NCBI RefSeq assembly: GCF_014836415.1
Contig: NZ_JACSQY010000006.1
Coordinates: forward strand, 62,001 to 126,000
DNA from: Sporosarcina gallistercoris
GTDB taxonomy: Bacteria; Bacillota; Bacilli; Bacillales_A; Planococcaceae
Direction: 5' to 3'
Length of the DNA: 64,000 nt
Shown here: in pieces, positions 16,577 through 26,069 of the stretch
Layout of the letters: the number at the start of each line of letters is the position of its first letter
Position numbering within the stretch: position 1 is the stretch's first letter
Translations under genes and position numbers: made by a program
The notes under the pieces: generated by a model
What the model was told of the DNA's origin: nothing
Database searches by the model: none
What the model saw: the letters and a program-made list of their open reading frames with translations, nothing else

Positions 16577-17104
16577 ATGACGAGAAAAATAATCATGAAT
16601 TTGGCGATGAGCTTGGATGGATATATTGCAGATGACAATGGGGGGTTCGACTGGATCGGAGGGGATGGGCATAGTGAGCTGGATACGTCCGCTCAATTTA
16701 GTTTCCATGATTTCTTAGAGCAAGTCGATACGGTTGTAATGGGGCGGAAATCGTTCGAGGATTCTACACTCGATATGGTGGCACAACACAAAATTATCGT
16801 CGTGACCTCTTTAGAGAGAGAGGACGAAGAAAATGTGCAATTCGTCCAAGGGGACATCGTTTCTCATGTCCAGTCTCTTCAACAGGAAGAAGGAAAAGAT
16901 ATTTGGCTCTTTGGTGGCAGCCAGTTGACCAACGCCTTTTTGAAAGCAGGCATTGTCGATGAATTCATCATCGGCATCGTCCCAATGATTCTTGGCGCTG
17001 GAATCCGTCTGTTTGATGAGAACGATCGAATGATTCCACTGCAACTAGAAGAATACTCCGTCAATGAAGGATTGCCTATATTACGATATACGAAAAGAGT
17101 ATAA
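16577..17104 (+). CDS. Dihydrofolate-reductase-fold protein (RibD C-terminal family)
   Basis: A 175-residue cytoplasmic protein of the RibD C-terminal/DHFR-like family (similar to Bacillus YyaP/YwjB). Conserved pieces: NLAMSLDGYIADDNGGFDW at the start, VVMGRKSFE in the nucleotide-binding region, then IWLFGGSQLTNAFLKAGIVDEF and the end block IPMILGAGIRLF-like PMILGAGIRLF. The family binds NADPH, but the substrate of these stand-alone proteins is not established; it is not the folate enzyme of the cell. GTGGGCAAGG precedes ATG 16577. Single-gene unit with no visible terminator directly after it. Confidence 0.8.
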   Translation: MTRKIIMNLAMSLDGYIADDNGGFDWIGGDGHSELDTSAQFSFHDFLEQVDTVVMGRKSFEDSTLDMVAQHKIIVVTSLEREDEENVQFVQGDIVSHVQSLQQEEGKDIWLFGGSQLTNAFLKAGIVDEFIIGIVPMILGAGIRLFDENDRMIPLQLEEYSVNEGLPILRYTKRV

Positions 17105-17240
17105 GATGAACTAGTAGGAGAAACCGATGGACTTGAATAGTTACAAGTCTATTGGTTTTTTTCTGCTTTACGCAGGGCAGCCATGAATAAAAAGTAGGTC
17201 AATGAACTTTCATGTAGTTAAGATACGATTCACTCATTAG

Positions 17241-17597
17241 AACAACGATATCGGTCAAAGAATGCTTGAGCACGCGATTGCCATGGCAAAGTTTGAGGGA
17301 GCGGGTATCGTGCAATTGACCACTGACAAACAGCGAGTTGCTGCTCATCCATTTTATGAGAGACTTGGTTTCACAGCAAGCCTTGAAGGAATGAAGCTGA
17401 TTCTTTTAAGAAGGGCCTTTATCTCTCAAGTCCTTTCCACTTCATTCCTGTCGTGTAAACAAGAACAGACTAGGTCATCCGGGATAATAAACGATATAGT
17501 ACACAAGCAGGAAAACCACACTTTTCAGTTCTCTGAAGGGTGTTTTTTTGTCGTATTTACACACTTATTATCAAAATATTTCAGAATATATACTTGA
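17241..17597 (+). pseudogene. GNAT acetyltransferase fragment (N-terminus missing)
   Basis: From just after a TAG stop at 17238-17240 the frame reads GQRMLEHAIAMAKFEGAG, then VQLTTDKQR and HPFYERLGFTAS to EGMKLIL, the C-terminal half of a GNAT acetyltransferase including part of the acetyl-CoA loop. The N-terminal half and the first glycines of the loop are gone, the usual stop codon after the MKL motif is lost, and the frame runs on in non-conserved sequence to 17597. There is no ribosome site. It is a decayed gene. Confidence 0.7.
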
Positions 17598-17657
17598 TTA
17601 ATCAGTCAATTATACTATCTGCTACACGCACTAAATTACCAATTTTTCTTAAAAGGA

Positions 17658-17712
17658 AAGCCCTTAGGAAGTATAGTAATTCACTAATAATTCAGATAGA
17701 GTGAAAGGGCTT
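17658..17712 (+). promoter_or_regulatory. Structured leader upstream of amiE
   Basis: AAGCCCTT (17658-17665) pairs with AAGGGCTT (17705-17712), and inside it TTCACT (17680-17685) pairs with AGTGAA (17700-17705), leaving a 14-base one-sided bulge. The ribosome site of amiE follows within 20 bases. No T run follows, so it is not an ordinary terminator. It may be a leader RNA structure or an mRNA-stabilising hairpin. Confidence 0.5.
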
Positions 17713-17738
17713 ACATCATATGGGAGAGGAAGATGTAG

Positions 17739-19385
17739 ATGGTGAAATCGAAGAAGAAGTTCTTAACTGCGTTACTCGTATGTTCGTTAGCAAGTGGACT
17801 TGTTTTTGCAGAAACGGCTGGTGCTCATAGCTATTCGATTCCTAATAAGGCATGGAATGATCCTGGCCATGGAGCACCTGTACTGCATCAGGGTTCAGTG
17901 AAGGGGGCAGGTATGAGACAGCAACCTCTACAGGATATCGATGCAGTCCTTCACGAGGCGATTGAAGAAAAAACCACTCCAGGAGCGGTTGTTCTTGTTG
18001 CCCGCAATGGACATATTGTGAAGCAGCAAGCTTATGGTGATGCGGCGCGATATGTGGACGACGCTTACACAGAAATGGAAAACCCGGTCGCTATGCAAAC
18101 GGATACGATATTTGATGTTGCTTCGATTAGTAAGATCTTTACAACAGTAGCAGCTATGAAATTGTATGAAAAGGGAGCCATTCAATTGGACGCTCCTGTA
18201 GCAAAATACATTCCTGAATTCGCTGCAAGTGGAAAAGAAACAGTTACGATACGACAGTTAATGACACATACATCAGGATTCACCGCTTGGATTCCACTCC
18301 ATTCCCAAGGAGAAACACGGGAAGACCGCCTACAGCTTGTATTTGCACAACCGTTGGAAGCACAACCAGGAAGTGTCTATACCTATAGCGACCTGAATAT
18401 GATTACGCTGGGGGCCGTTGTTGAAAAACTCTCGGGGAAACGCTTGGATCAGTTTGTGAAAGATGAAATTACTAAACCGCTTGGTATGAAAGACACGATG
18501 TACAATCCTCCTGCTTCGCTTAAAAATCGAATCGCTGCGACAGAATTCCAACCGGAGATTGGCAGAGGACTCGTCTGGGGAGAAGTCCATGACGAAAATG
18601 CCTGGTCACTTGACGGCGTTGCAGGTCACGCTGGAGTCTTCTCCACAGCAAAAGACTTGGGGATATTTGCACATATGATTTTAAACGAAGGTAAATACGG
18701 AGGGAAGCGAATTTTAAAACCGGCTACAGTTCAACTGTTAAGTGAAAACCAAATCCCGGAATTTGACGGGGATGATCATGGACTCGGCTGGGAGCTGAAC
18801 CAAGGCTGGTATATGGACGCTCTGTCAGGTCCTTCATCAGCAGGGCATACTGGGTTTACAGGAACCAGTATTGTCATCAACCAAAAAAATAAAACAATCG
18901 CTATTTTATTAACCAACCGTGTACATCCTACAAGAAAGACCATATCGTTAAACTCTGTTCGAAGGGATTTTGTACGACGAGTGGCAGATGCAATCCCCGC
19001 ACCTATTCCTAAAAATACAGACGCTTGGTTTTCTGGATACGGGGACAAACTGCATCGTGACCTACTAGTGAAGGCAACAAAAGAAGTCAACGAAGTATCA
19101 TTTGATACGTGGTATGAAGTGGAAAAAGACTCTGACTTTGGAGTGGTTGAAGCATCTGGTGACGGTATCTCTTGGAGTGAAGTAGGAACACGCCTTACAG
19201 GTACAAACGACAAGTGGAGTAATTTGACGGTTATGCTTCCAGAAGGGACGAAGCAGATCCGTTTCCGATACGAGACAGACGCGTCTGTTAACGGACGGGG
19301 CTGGTATGTAGGAAATATCAAACTGAATGGACAACTTGTCAATCCGGAATCAGATGCAACAGATTGGGAAAATCGAAATTATTAA
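17739..19385 (+). CDS. amiE: AmiE-like serine hydrolase with C-terminal jelly-roll extension
   Basis: A 548-residue secreted beta-lactamase-fold protein, first gene of an amiE-nagZ-namZ operon. A signal peptide (to about residue 29) is followed by the serine hydrolase domain: S129-x-x-K132 in DVASISKIF, the YSD-N motif in VYTYSDLNMI, and HTGFTG near residue 370. In Bacillus AmiE removes the peptide from MurNAc-peptides so that NagZ and NamZ can recycle the sugars. Relative to B. subtilis AmiE (about 440 residues) this protein carries roughly 100 extra C-terminal residues with VSFDTWYEVEKDSDFG and NGRGWYVGNIKLNG, like the jelly-roll of immune inhibitor A proteases, possibly a wall- or substrate-binding module. 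GGGAGAGGAAG precedes ATG 17739. Confidence 0.85.
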   Translation: MVKSKKKFLTALLVCSLASGLVFAETAGAHSYSIPNKAWNDPGHGAPVLHQGSVKGAGMRQQPLQDIDAVLHEAIEEKTTPGAVVLVARNGHIVKQQAYGDAARYVDDAYTEMENPVAMQTDTIFDVASISKIFTTVAAMKLYEKGAIQLDAPVAKYIPEFAASGKETVTIRQLMTHTSGFTAWIPLHSQGETREDRLQLVFAQPLEAQPGSVYTYSDLNMITLGAVVEKLSGKRLDQFVKDEITKPLGMKDTMYNPPASLKNRIAATEFQPEIGRGLVWGEVHDENAWSLDGVAGHAGVFSTAKDLGIFAHMILNEGKYGGKRILKPATVQLLSENQIPEFDGDDHGLGWELNQGWYMDALSGPSSAGHTGFTGTSIVINQKNKTIAILLTNRVHPTRKTISLNSVRRDFVRRVADAIPAPIPKNTDAWFSGYGDKLHRDLLVKATKEVNEVSFDTWYEVEKDSDFGVVEASGDGISWSEVGTRLTGTNDKWSNLTVMLPEGTKQIRFRYETDASVNGRGWYVGNIKLNGQLVNPESDATDWENRNY

Positions 19386-19400
19386 AGGAGAGATTTGTTG

Positions 19401-21518
19401 ATGAAAAAAATCCGTACTCACTTTTTAATGCCGTTATTGATTGGAGTGTTAGTACTTACAACGGCTATTTCTAGTCAGACTGCTATGGCTAATTCAACCA
19501 AATCATCTATTCAAGACCTTATTCTTTTACAAAATGTACCTGAATCGGATACTCAATTTGAAAAAGGAACTATTCAACTTAACCCACTTCACGTATATAA
19601 AGAAGGACATTTCATGGGAACTTCTAAAAATTTGAAATGGAAATCAACCAATGAAAGAGTTGCTACGGTTGATAAAAACGGTTTAGTTTCGACAACTGGT
19701 AAACCTGGAATGGCTTTCATTCAAGTGAGCGAGGGGAAACTAGTCGACCAGATTGGCGTATTAGGGAAGCCGGATCCGTCATCCGGGAAAGGCAAGGGGA
19801 AACCAACAGTTACGTACCAGGTGAAAAAGATGAATGGGAAACGATACAACCTGATTGAGAAAGCAATCGGTCGCATGACGCTTGAAGAAAAAGTAGGACA
19901 AATGCTTATGCCGGATTTCAGAAATATGAATGGCAAAAATGTCACAGAACTAACTCCTGAAATTGAACAACTTGTAAAAAAGTATCATTTAGGCGGAGTG
20001 ATTTTGTTTAGAGAAAACGTAGTCACGACAGAACAAACGGCACGTTTAGTATCAGATTATCAAAAAACGTCTGAAAAATATGGTCTCCTCATGTCAATTG
20101 ACCAAGAGGGGGGAATCGTAACACGACTTCAATCAGGAACAGATATGCCAGGGAATATGGCATTAGGGGCTACACGATCGGAAGAGCTTGCAGCTAAAGT
20201 GGGAGAGGCAATTGGTGAGGAACTGCATTCGTTGGGCATCAATATGAACTTCGCACCTTCTTTTGACATTAACAATAATCCGGATAATCCTGTAATTGGA
20301 GTCCGATCGTTTAGTGAAGATCCGGAGCTAACTGCCCAATTAGGTGTTGCCTATACGAAGGGGCTTCAAGGGACAGGTACTTCAGGAACAGCAAAACACT
20401 TCCCAGGTCACGGTGATACAGCAGTGGATTCGCATTTAGGACTACCCGAGGTTCCTTATGATAAAGAGCGGTTAAAGGAAGTCGAGTTGTATCCGTTCCA
20501 GAAAGCGATGGAAGCAGGCGTTGACGCTATCATGACAGCGCATGTGACGTTCCCTAAAATCGATGGAACAACTGTCATCTCCAAAAAAGATGGAACTGAA
20601 ATCAATGTGCCCGCTACGTTATCCTATAAGGTACTTACGGAGCTGATGCGTGAAGAAATGGGATACGACGGTTTAATTACAACAGATGCGCTGAACATGG
20701 GTGCGATTTCGGATCATTTTGGACCAGTAGATTCCGTTATCCGAGCTGTGCAGGCTGGTACAGATCTTGTGCTTATGCCAGTCGGGTTGGAAAGTGTTGC
20801 AACTAGTTTGGTGGAGGCAGTTCGTGCTGGAGAAATTTCTGAATCACGCATTGAAAGTTCAGTCGAACGAATTTTGTCATTAAAGCTAAAGAGAGGAATT
20901 ATTAAAGAAGAAAATCCGAAGTCCATTGATGAAATAATCACAACTGCAAAGCAAACTGTAGGCTCGGTTCCACATAAAAAAATTGAGCAGGAGGTGGCCG
21001 AGAAGTCAGTGACTCTAGTGAAAAACAATGAGGTACTACCGTTGAAGGTGAATTCTTCGGAGAAAATCGCAGTCGTTGGCAGCTCATATATCGATGACCT
21101 ATACCAAGCTGTGAAAAGTAAACATGAGAACACAGTCTTGGTGAAAACAGGAGAGCCACTCTCTACTGATCAGTTATCCAAAGTATCAGATGCTTCAGCG
21201 ATTATCATCGGCACGACTACATCCACTGTAGCGGGCAGATCTACGTCCAATCCACAAATGGCGATGGTCAATGATTTGTTAAAACAAACAGTTGTACCTG
21301 TCATCGCAGTTGGTGTCAGGAATCCCTATGACATCATGGCGTATCCGGACGTCGATGCATATTTGGCGCAGTATGGGTTCAGGTCAGCCAGTTTTAAAGC
21401 GACTGCATCCATTGTTTTTGGGGAGATTGATCCTTCGGGTAAACTTCCTGTGACAATCCCTAATCCAGCAGGAGGAACATTGTATCCATTTGGCCACGGG
21501 TTAACTTATAACAAATAA
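19401..21518 (+). CDS. nagZ: Exo-beta-N-acetylglucosaminidase NagZ (GH3)
   Basis: A 705-residue secreted glycoside hydrolase family 3 enzyme. A signal peptide (to about residue 31) precedes a Big_2-like beta domain (LKWKSTNERVATVDKNGLVS), the GH3 barrel from about residue 155 (IGRMTLEEKVGQMLMPDF) and a C-terminal alpha/beta domain. The catalytic His-Asp loop is in KHFPGHGDTAVDSHLGLP and the nucleophile Asp in TTDALNMGAI. It removes GlcNAc from the non-reducing end of peptidoglycan fragments outside the cell. ATG 19401 follows AAAGGAGAG; the intergenic gap after amiE is 15 bases, so they are cotranscribed. Confidence 0.92.
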   Translation: MKKIRTHFLMPLLIGVLVLTTAISSQTAMANSTKSSIQDLILLQNVPESDTQFEKGTIQLNPLHVYKEGHFMGTSKNLKWKSTNERVATVDKNGLVSTTGKPGMAFIQVSEGKLVDQIGVLGKPDPSSGKGKGKPTVTYQVKKMNGKRYNLIEKAIGRMTLEEKVGQMLMPDFRNMNGKNVTELTPEIEQLVKKYHLGGVILFRENVVTTEQTARLVSDYQKTSEKYGLLMSIDQEGGIVTRLQSGTDMPGNMALGATRSEELAAKVGEAIGEELHSLGINMNFAPSFDINNNPDNPVIGVRSFSEDPELTAQLGVAYTKGLQGTGTSGTAKHFPGHGDTAVDSHLGLPEVPYDKERLKEVELYPFQKAMEAGVDAIMTAHVTFPKIDGTTVISKKDGTEINVPATLSYKVLTELMREEMGYDGLITTDALNMGAISDHFGPVDSVIRAVQAGTDLVLMPVGLESVATSLVEAVRAGEISESRIESSVERILSLKLKRGIIKEENPKSIDEIITTAKQTVGSVPHKKIEQEVAEKSVTLVKNNEVLPLKVNSSEKIAVVGSSYIDDLYQAVKSKHENTVLVKTGEPLSTDQLSKVSDASAIIIGTTTSTVAGRSTSNPQMAMVNDLLKQTVVPVIAVGVRNPYDIMAYPDVDAYLAQYGFRSASFKATASIVFGEIDPSGKLPVTIPNPAGGTLYPFGHGLTYNK

Positions 21519-21532
21519 GGAGGGATAAGATT

Positions 21533-22792
21533 ATGAAAAAGTGGTTGATGGTAGTCGTCACAGCTGTGCTTATCATGACGACATTCACTGCAGCATTTGC
21601 GGATAACACCTACACCAATGGCAATAAGAACTCAAAGGCGGACGACAAAGGGAATCAAAAATTCGCATTAGGTGTAGAGAGACTGATGAAAGATGAAAAA
21701 AAGTTGCTTAAAGGCAAGCGAGTCGGCTTGATTACCAATCCTACTGGGGTCGATCAAAGCTTGAACAGTGTTGTCGACATTTTAAATAATGATCCAGAGA
21801 TTCAATTGGAAGCACTCTACGGTCCGGAGCATGGTGTGCGAGGAGATGCGCAGGCTGGACAATATGTTGACTACTATATCGATGAAGTTACAGGGTTGCC
21901 GGTTTATAGTCTGTATGGGAAAACCAGAAAACCGACACCTGAAATGCTACAAAATATCGATGTTCTCGTTTTTGATATTCAAGATGTGGGGACTCGGTTC
22001 TATACGTACATTTATACGATGGCTCTAGCTATGGAAGCAGCACAGGAAAAAGGAATTCCTTTCATTGTTTTGGATCGACCGAATCCATTAGGCGGTAAAA
22101 AAGTGGAAGGTCCTGTCCTCGATCCTAAGTTTGCGTCATTCGTTGGACAATATGCAATTCCACTGCGCCACGGGATGACAGTGGGAGAACTAGCAAAACT
22201 TTTTAACAAAGAGTTTGATATCGGTGCGGATTTGACTGTAGTGAAAATGAAAGGCTGGAAACGAAATGCATATTTTGAAGAAACTGGACTTCAGTTTGTC
22301 ATGCCATCTCCTAACATGCCGACATTGGAAACTGCACTCGCTTATCCAGGTTCAGCACTTATCGAAGGGACAAATGTATCGGAGGGACGCGGAACGACAA
22401 AGCCATTTGAGCTAATTGGCGCACCGTTCATTAGTAGTCCGGAACTTGTCACGCGGTTAAACCAACTGAATCTCCCGGGAGTGACTTTCCGAGCTGCTTC
22501 CTTTACGCCAACATTTTCAAAGCATAGCGGAAAACTTTCTCATGGAGTTCAAATCCATATTACGGACCGAAATAAGTATGAGCCAGTGGAGACAGGGCTG
22601 CACATTGTGAAAACAATTAAAGATCTTTATCCTGAACAAGTTCAACTCACACCTTTCTTTGATAATTTAATTGGAAACGGTTGGGTTCGTCAGGGAATTG
22701 AAAATGGTATGACAGTCGAAGAGATGAAATCGCGTTGGGAGAAAGAGTTGAAAGGATTTGAGAAAGTACGCAAAAAGTATTTGCTGTACTAA
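21533..22792 (+). CDS. namZ: Exo-beta-N-acetylmuramidase NamZ (GH171, DUF1343)
   Basis: A 419-residue secreted NamZ protein, third gene of the operon, 14 bases after nagZ with AAGGAGGG before ATG 21533. A signal peptide ends near residue 23. Family segments are VGLITNPTGVDQSL, YGPEHGVRGDAQAG, FDIQDVGTRFYTYIYT, LDRPNPLGG and EGTNVSEGRGTTKPFE. NamZ cleaves MurNAc from the non-reducing end after AmiE and NagZ have acted, completing muropeptide breakdown. The murQ, murR and murP genes that accompany these three in B. subtilis are not present here, so uptake and use of the sugars must be encoded elsewhere. Confidence 0.92.
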   Translation: MKKWLMVVVTAVLIMTTFTAAFADNTYTNGNKNSKADDKGNQKFALGVERLMKDEKKLLKGKRVGLITNPTGVDQSLNSVVDILNNDPEIQLEALYGPEHGVRGDAQAGQYVDYYIDEVTGLPVYSLYGKTRKPTPEMLQNIDVLVFDIQDVGTRFYTYIYTMALAMEAAQEKGIPFIVLDRPNPLGGKKVEGPVLDPKFASFVGQYAIPLRHGMTVGELAKLFNKEFDIGADLTVVKMKGWKRNAYFEETGLQFVMPSPNMPTLETALAYPGSALIEGTNVSEGRGTTKPFELIGAPFISSPELVTRLNQLNLPGVTFRAASFTPTFSKHSGKLSHGVQIHITDRNKYEPVETGLHIVKTIKDLYPEQVQLTPFFDNLIGNGWVRQGIENGMTVEEMKSRWEKELKGFEKVRKKYLLY

Positions 22793-22942
22793 AATATCTG
22801 GATAGAATCAGTGAAATATTCATTTGAACAAAGCAGGTTACAAAGTAATTCACCATCCAACAACAAACTAAATATACCGGGATTCCTAAAGTGTCATCTT
22901 TTTAAGTGCACTTCCATCGAATGTAACTACATCTACTGTTAT

Positions 22943-22986
22943 CCTCGTCGAGCGGTGTTAAACCGCAACGGCGAGGGCTTTTTTTT
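22943..22986 (+). terminator. Terminator of the amiE-nagZ-namZ operon
   Basis: CCTCG pairs with CGAGG and the inner CGGT with ACCG, with small internal mismatches, followed by eight T. It lies 150 bases after namZ. Confidence 0.8.
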
Positions 22987-23001
22987 ATGTGATAAAACTC
23001 A

Positions 23002-23030
23002 TTGACAATACATAGATACATATGTATACT
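23002..23030 (+). promoter_or_regulatory. Consensus promoter with overlapping palindrome, NAD salvage cluster
   Basis: TTGACA (23002-23007) and TATACT (23025-23030) are spaced by 17 bases. The palindrome ATACATATGTAT (23016-23027) overlaps the spacer and -10 element and is a candidate operator, perhaps for the NrtR regulator encoded downstream. Confidence 0.75.
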
Positions 23031-23080
23031 AAGTTTAATAGTTAGTAACAATATAAAACTAAGTGGAGGAAGTGGAGAAG

Positions 23081-23794
23081 ATGAATGAAAAATTGAAAGG
23101 ACATTTGGCGGAATGGTCGGTATTTGAGAGGATATGGATTTCGGTCTTCACAGCAATTACAGTGTATTTATATTTTGCCTTCCAAGACACGCTTCTCGGA
23201 TTGGTCAGTTCAATAGCTGGGATGCTGTGCGTCGTACTTGTGGCGAAAGGGAAGGTGTCTAACTATCTATTCGGAATCGTGCAGACGGTCACATACGGCT
23301 ATATCGCTTTCGGATACGGATTATATGGGGAAGCGATGTTGAACTGGTTATTTTACTTCCCGACGCAATTTATCGGGATCTGGATGTGGATGAATCACTT
23401 CAAGAAAAAAGAGGATTCAGAGCAAGGGGAAAACGTATATGTGAAGCGGCTGACACGAAAAGGGTGGTTCCTTGTCGCCGGTTCCTTCCTGGCAGGGGCA
23501 TTGGTGTATGCAGAACTTTTGACGCTGTTATCTGCCCAGCAAGTACGGATCGATAGTATGGCGGTAGTGCTTTCGGTAATCGCCCAGATTCTCATGGTTC
23601 AGAGATATGCGGAACAATGGGTGATCTGGATACTGGTCAATATCTTGACCATCACTCTATGGGTCATCACCTTAATGCAGACAGGCGGTAACGATTGGAA
23701 CATGGTGATCATGTGGACAGCGTTCCTTGTGAACTCGATATACGGTTACGTAAACTGGGTGAAATTATCGAAAGTGCAGAAATCGGAAGGTTGA
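23081..23794 (+). CDS. pnuC: Nicotinamide riboside transporter PnuC
   Basis: A 237-residue membrane protein of the PnuC family, a facilitator for nicotinamide riboside. Seven helices can be traced; family segments are GLVSSIAGMLCVVLVAKGK, SNYLFGIVQTVTYGYIAFG, LYGEAMLNWLFYFPTQFIG (each with the conserved Asn/Gln and aromatic residues that line the substrate path) and the late VNSIYGYVNW. ATG 23081 is chosen with GTGGAGGA ten bases upstream; GTG 23063 lies inside the ribosome site. It is the first gene of the NAD salvage cluster with nadR 31 bases downstream, whose kinase domain traps the imported riboside. Confidence 0.92.
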   Translation: MNEKLKGHLAEWSVFERIWISVFTAITVYLYFAFQDTLLGLVSSIAGMLCVVLVAKGKVSNYLFGIVQTVTYGYIAFGYGLYGEAMLNWLFYFPTQFIGIWMWMNHFKKKEDSEQGENVYVKRLTRKGWFLVAGSFLAGALVYAELLTLLSAQQVRIDSMAVVLSVIAQILMVQRYAEQWVIWILVNILTITLWVITLMQTGGNDWNMVIMWTAFLVNSIYGYVNWVKLSKVQKSEG

Positions 23795-23825
23795 TCGGTG
23801 AACCTATAAAAACTGAAGGGAGCAG

Positions 23826-24869
23826 ATGAAAATGGAAGAGAGAACTGTAGGACATTATGGAGGGAAATTCATCCCCTTCCATAAAGGGCATTTGTATTCA
23901 ATCACGAAAGCGGCGTCCCAAGTGGATCACTTATATGTCGTCGTCAGTTATGACGAATCACGGGATAGGAAACTTTGTAAAGATGCAGGCTTGGAGTATA
24001 TGGACTTTAAAAGGCGGCAGCAGTGGATGATGACTTCCACGAAAGGAATGTCGAATGTGACGGTATTAGCTGTGGAAGACCCGCCATGGGAGAACGAAGA
24101 ACATATGTGGCTGGAAGGCGGGAGGAGAATGATTGAAGCGATTCCGGAAAAGATCACCCATATCTTCAGTTCGGAAAGCAGTTATGATCACTGGTTCAGA
24201 AAGATCTATGGAGAGGATATCCAACATGTGATCATTGACGAAGCCCGAAGGATTTTCCCAATTAGTGCAACGAAGATTCGGAACGAAGGCGTGTTTGCAA
24301 ATTGGGATATGATTCCGGAGGCAGCGAAGCCATATTATGCCAAGAAAATTGCGGTTGTCGGGGTGGAATCTTGCGGAAAGTCTACTTTGACACGAAATTT
24401 AGCACAACTTTTCGGTACGGAATATGTGGAGGAGTACGGACGCACGGTCAGTGAGGAGATCGGCGATGGGAGTTCGTTGCTGACGGAAGAGCACTACAAG
24501 GAAATCGTGTTCGGGCATAAGCATATGGAGTTTCAAAAGATCAAGAAAGCAAATAAGCTATTGTTCATCGATAGTGAAGCGGTCGTATCACAGTATTATG
24601 CGAAGATGTATCTAGGTCAGGAGCTGGATTTCATAGAAGGAGTGATTCAGTCACAGGATTATGATCTGTACCTATTCCTTGAACCGGATGTAAAGTGGGT
24701 GGCGGATGGGTACAGGACGTTCAATGATCCTGAAGTACGAGAACATACAAATAAGATCCTGAAGCAAATGTTCGATGTGCGAGGGATCGAATATGTGTCT
24801 ATTGGCGGCAACTACGAGGAACGCTTGGACAAATCGATAGAACAGATCACTAAACTTATGGCGAACTAA
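23826..24869 (+). CDS. nadR: NadR-type NMN adenylyltransferase/ribosylnicotinamide kinase
   Basis: A 347-residue bifunctional cytosolic enzyme. The N-terminal nucleotidyltransferase domain shows GKFIPFHKGHL with the HxGH motif at residues 19-22 and the ISATKIR motif near residue 157. The C-terminal kinase domain has a P-loop GVESCGKST near residue 180 and the EEYGRT segment. Together they phosphorylate nicotinamide riboside and adenylate NMN to NAD. It lacks the DNA-binding N-terminus of enteric NadR, so it is enzyme only; regulation probably falls to the NrtR protein encoded next. GGGAGCAG precedes ATG 23826. Confidence 0.92.
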   Translation: MKMEERTVGHYGGKFIPFHKGHLYSITKAASQVDHLYVVVSYDESRDRKLCKDAGLEYMDFKRRQQWMMTSTKGMSNVTVLAVEDPPWENEEHMWLEGGRRMIEAIPEKITHIFSSESSYDHWFRKIYGEDIQHVIIDEARRIFPISATKIRNEGVFANWDMIPEAAKPYYAKKIAVVGVESCGKSTLTRNLAQLFGTEYVEEYGRTVSEEIGDGSSLLTEEHYKEIVFGHKHMEFQKIKKANKLLFIDSEAVVSQYYAKMYLGQELDFIEGVIQSQDYDLYLFLEPDVKWVADGYRTFNDPEVREHTNKILKQMFDVRGIEYVSIGGNYEERLDKSIEQITKLMAN

Positions 24870-25025
24870 TCGAAGAAGGGGTCTTTATTCCCTGCTTCTT
24901 TCGTTTGCTGGAGTAGGCGTGAGCATTGTGAAAACGAACGTTCAAACTGAGTGCCTGTACTTGTCATATGGAATGGATAGTATTAAAATGCGACTAAGTC
25001 ATGCAATTGAAAGGAGAAGAACGTA

Positions 25026-25943
25026 ATGGAAGAGCGGGACTTGCAGAACCTCAGTGAGAAGGAATTTATCGAGCAGTATCAGCAGACGGAAAAGGATAAG
25101 TATGAAAAACCGTCCATAACGACCGATATGGTCATCTTCACAATCGATACAGAAAAGGTTTCGGACAAGAGGAAAAAAGCGGAGAAAGAACTTCAGTTAT
25201 TGCTCATTCAGCGCGGAGGTCATCCATATAAGGGGGATTGGGCATTGGCGGGCGGCTTCATGGGGATTGACGAAGACGTCGATACTGCTGTCCAACGGGA
25301 ATTGAAAGAGGAGACAGGAGTGGATGGGGTTTACGCAGAGCAACTGTACACGTGGAGTGCGGTGAATCGGGACCCCCGGATGAGGATAGTGAGTGTCAGT
25401 TACTTGGCACTCGTCGACCAAGAAAAGTTACCGCCGCTGCGAGCAGGTGACGATGCAGACGATGTAAGGTGGTTCACTGTAAAAGATAGAGTAGTGGACT
25501 CCTGGGATGAGCAGAGCGGAAGTACCATCAGACGGACGGAAGAAATTGAGCTTGAGTTGACTTCTGGGGAAATCACCGTATCGGCAACGATAGAAAGGGT
25601 CACCGTGACAGAAGGGGCAAACACTAAAACGGCAGTGAAAGTGACGAAGCAAGACGGGATTGCCTTTGATCATGCGGAAATCATTTTGTATTCCCTGGAG
25701 CGGTTGCGCGGGAAAGTGAATTATACGAATATCGCATTCAATCTTGTGGGAGAAGAGTTCACATTACCGGATTTACAACAAGTATATGAAGTGATTTTAG
25801 GCAGGAACTTAAACAAAGTGCAGTTCCGCCGCCATGTGGAAGATATGGTGTTGGACACAGGAAGAGAACTGAGAACCGGCGCATACCGACCATCGAAACT
25901 GTACAAGTATAATGCAGCGTGGGTACATAACCAATTGAAATAA
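25026..25943 (+). CDS. nrtR: NrtR-like Nudix regulator of NAD metabolism
   Basis: A 305-residue protein with a Nudix domain followed by a winged-helix domain, the NrtR layout. NrtR proteins bind ADP-ribose and release DNA in front of NAD genes. The Nudix box is intact at residues 77-99 (GFMGIDEDV...RELKEETGV), so hydrolase activity may be retained. The C-terminal region (FNLVGEEFTLPDLQQVYEVI, then NKVQFRRHVEDM) is the winged helix. A long insertion between the two domains (about residues 150-215) is larger than in minimal NrtR proteins. AAAGGAGAAG precedes ATG 25026. Its position after pnuC and nadR supports the role. Confidence 0.88.
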   Translation: MEERDLQNLSEKEFIEQYQQTEKDKYEKPSITTDMVIFTIDTEKVSDKRKKAEKELQLLLIQRGGHPYKGDWALAGGFMGIDEDVDTAVQRELKEETGVDGVYAEQLYTWSAVNRDPRMRIVSVSYLALVDQEKLPPLRAGDDADDVRWFTVKDRVVDSWDEQSGSTIRRTEEIELELTSGEITVSATIERVTVTEGANTKTAVKVTKQDGIAFDHAEIILYSLERLRGKVNYTNIAFNLVGEEFTLPDLQQVYEVILGRNLNKVQFRRHVEDMVLDTGRELRTGAYRPSKLYKYNAAWVHNQLK

Positions 25944-26069
25944 TGCAGGTGATGCAGTGGGAACTGAGCCCTTTAGTTCCTGCCAGCAGGTACTGTCATC
26001 TGAAAAAAGATTGACCAACTCAAATTGCTGACTGCTGGGCAGTTGAATTGAACGTGAGGAGAATGCATA

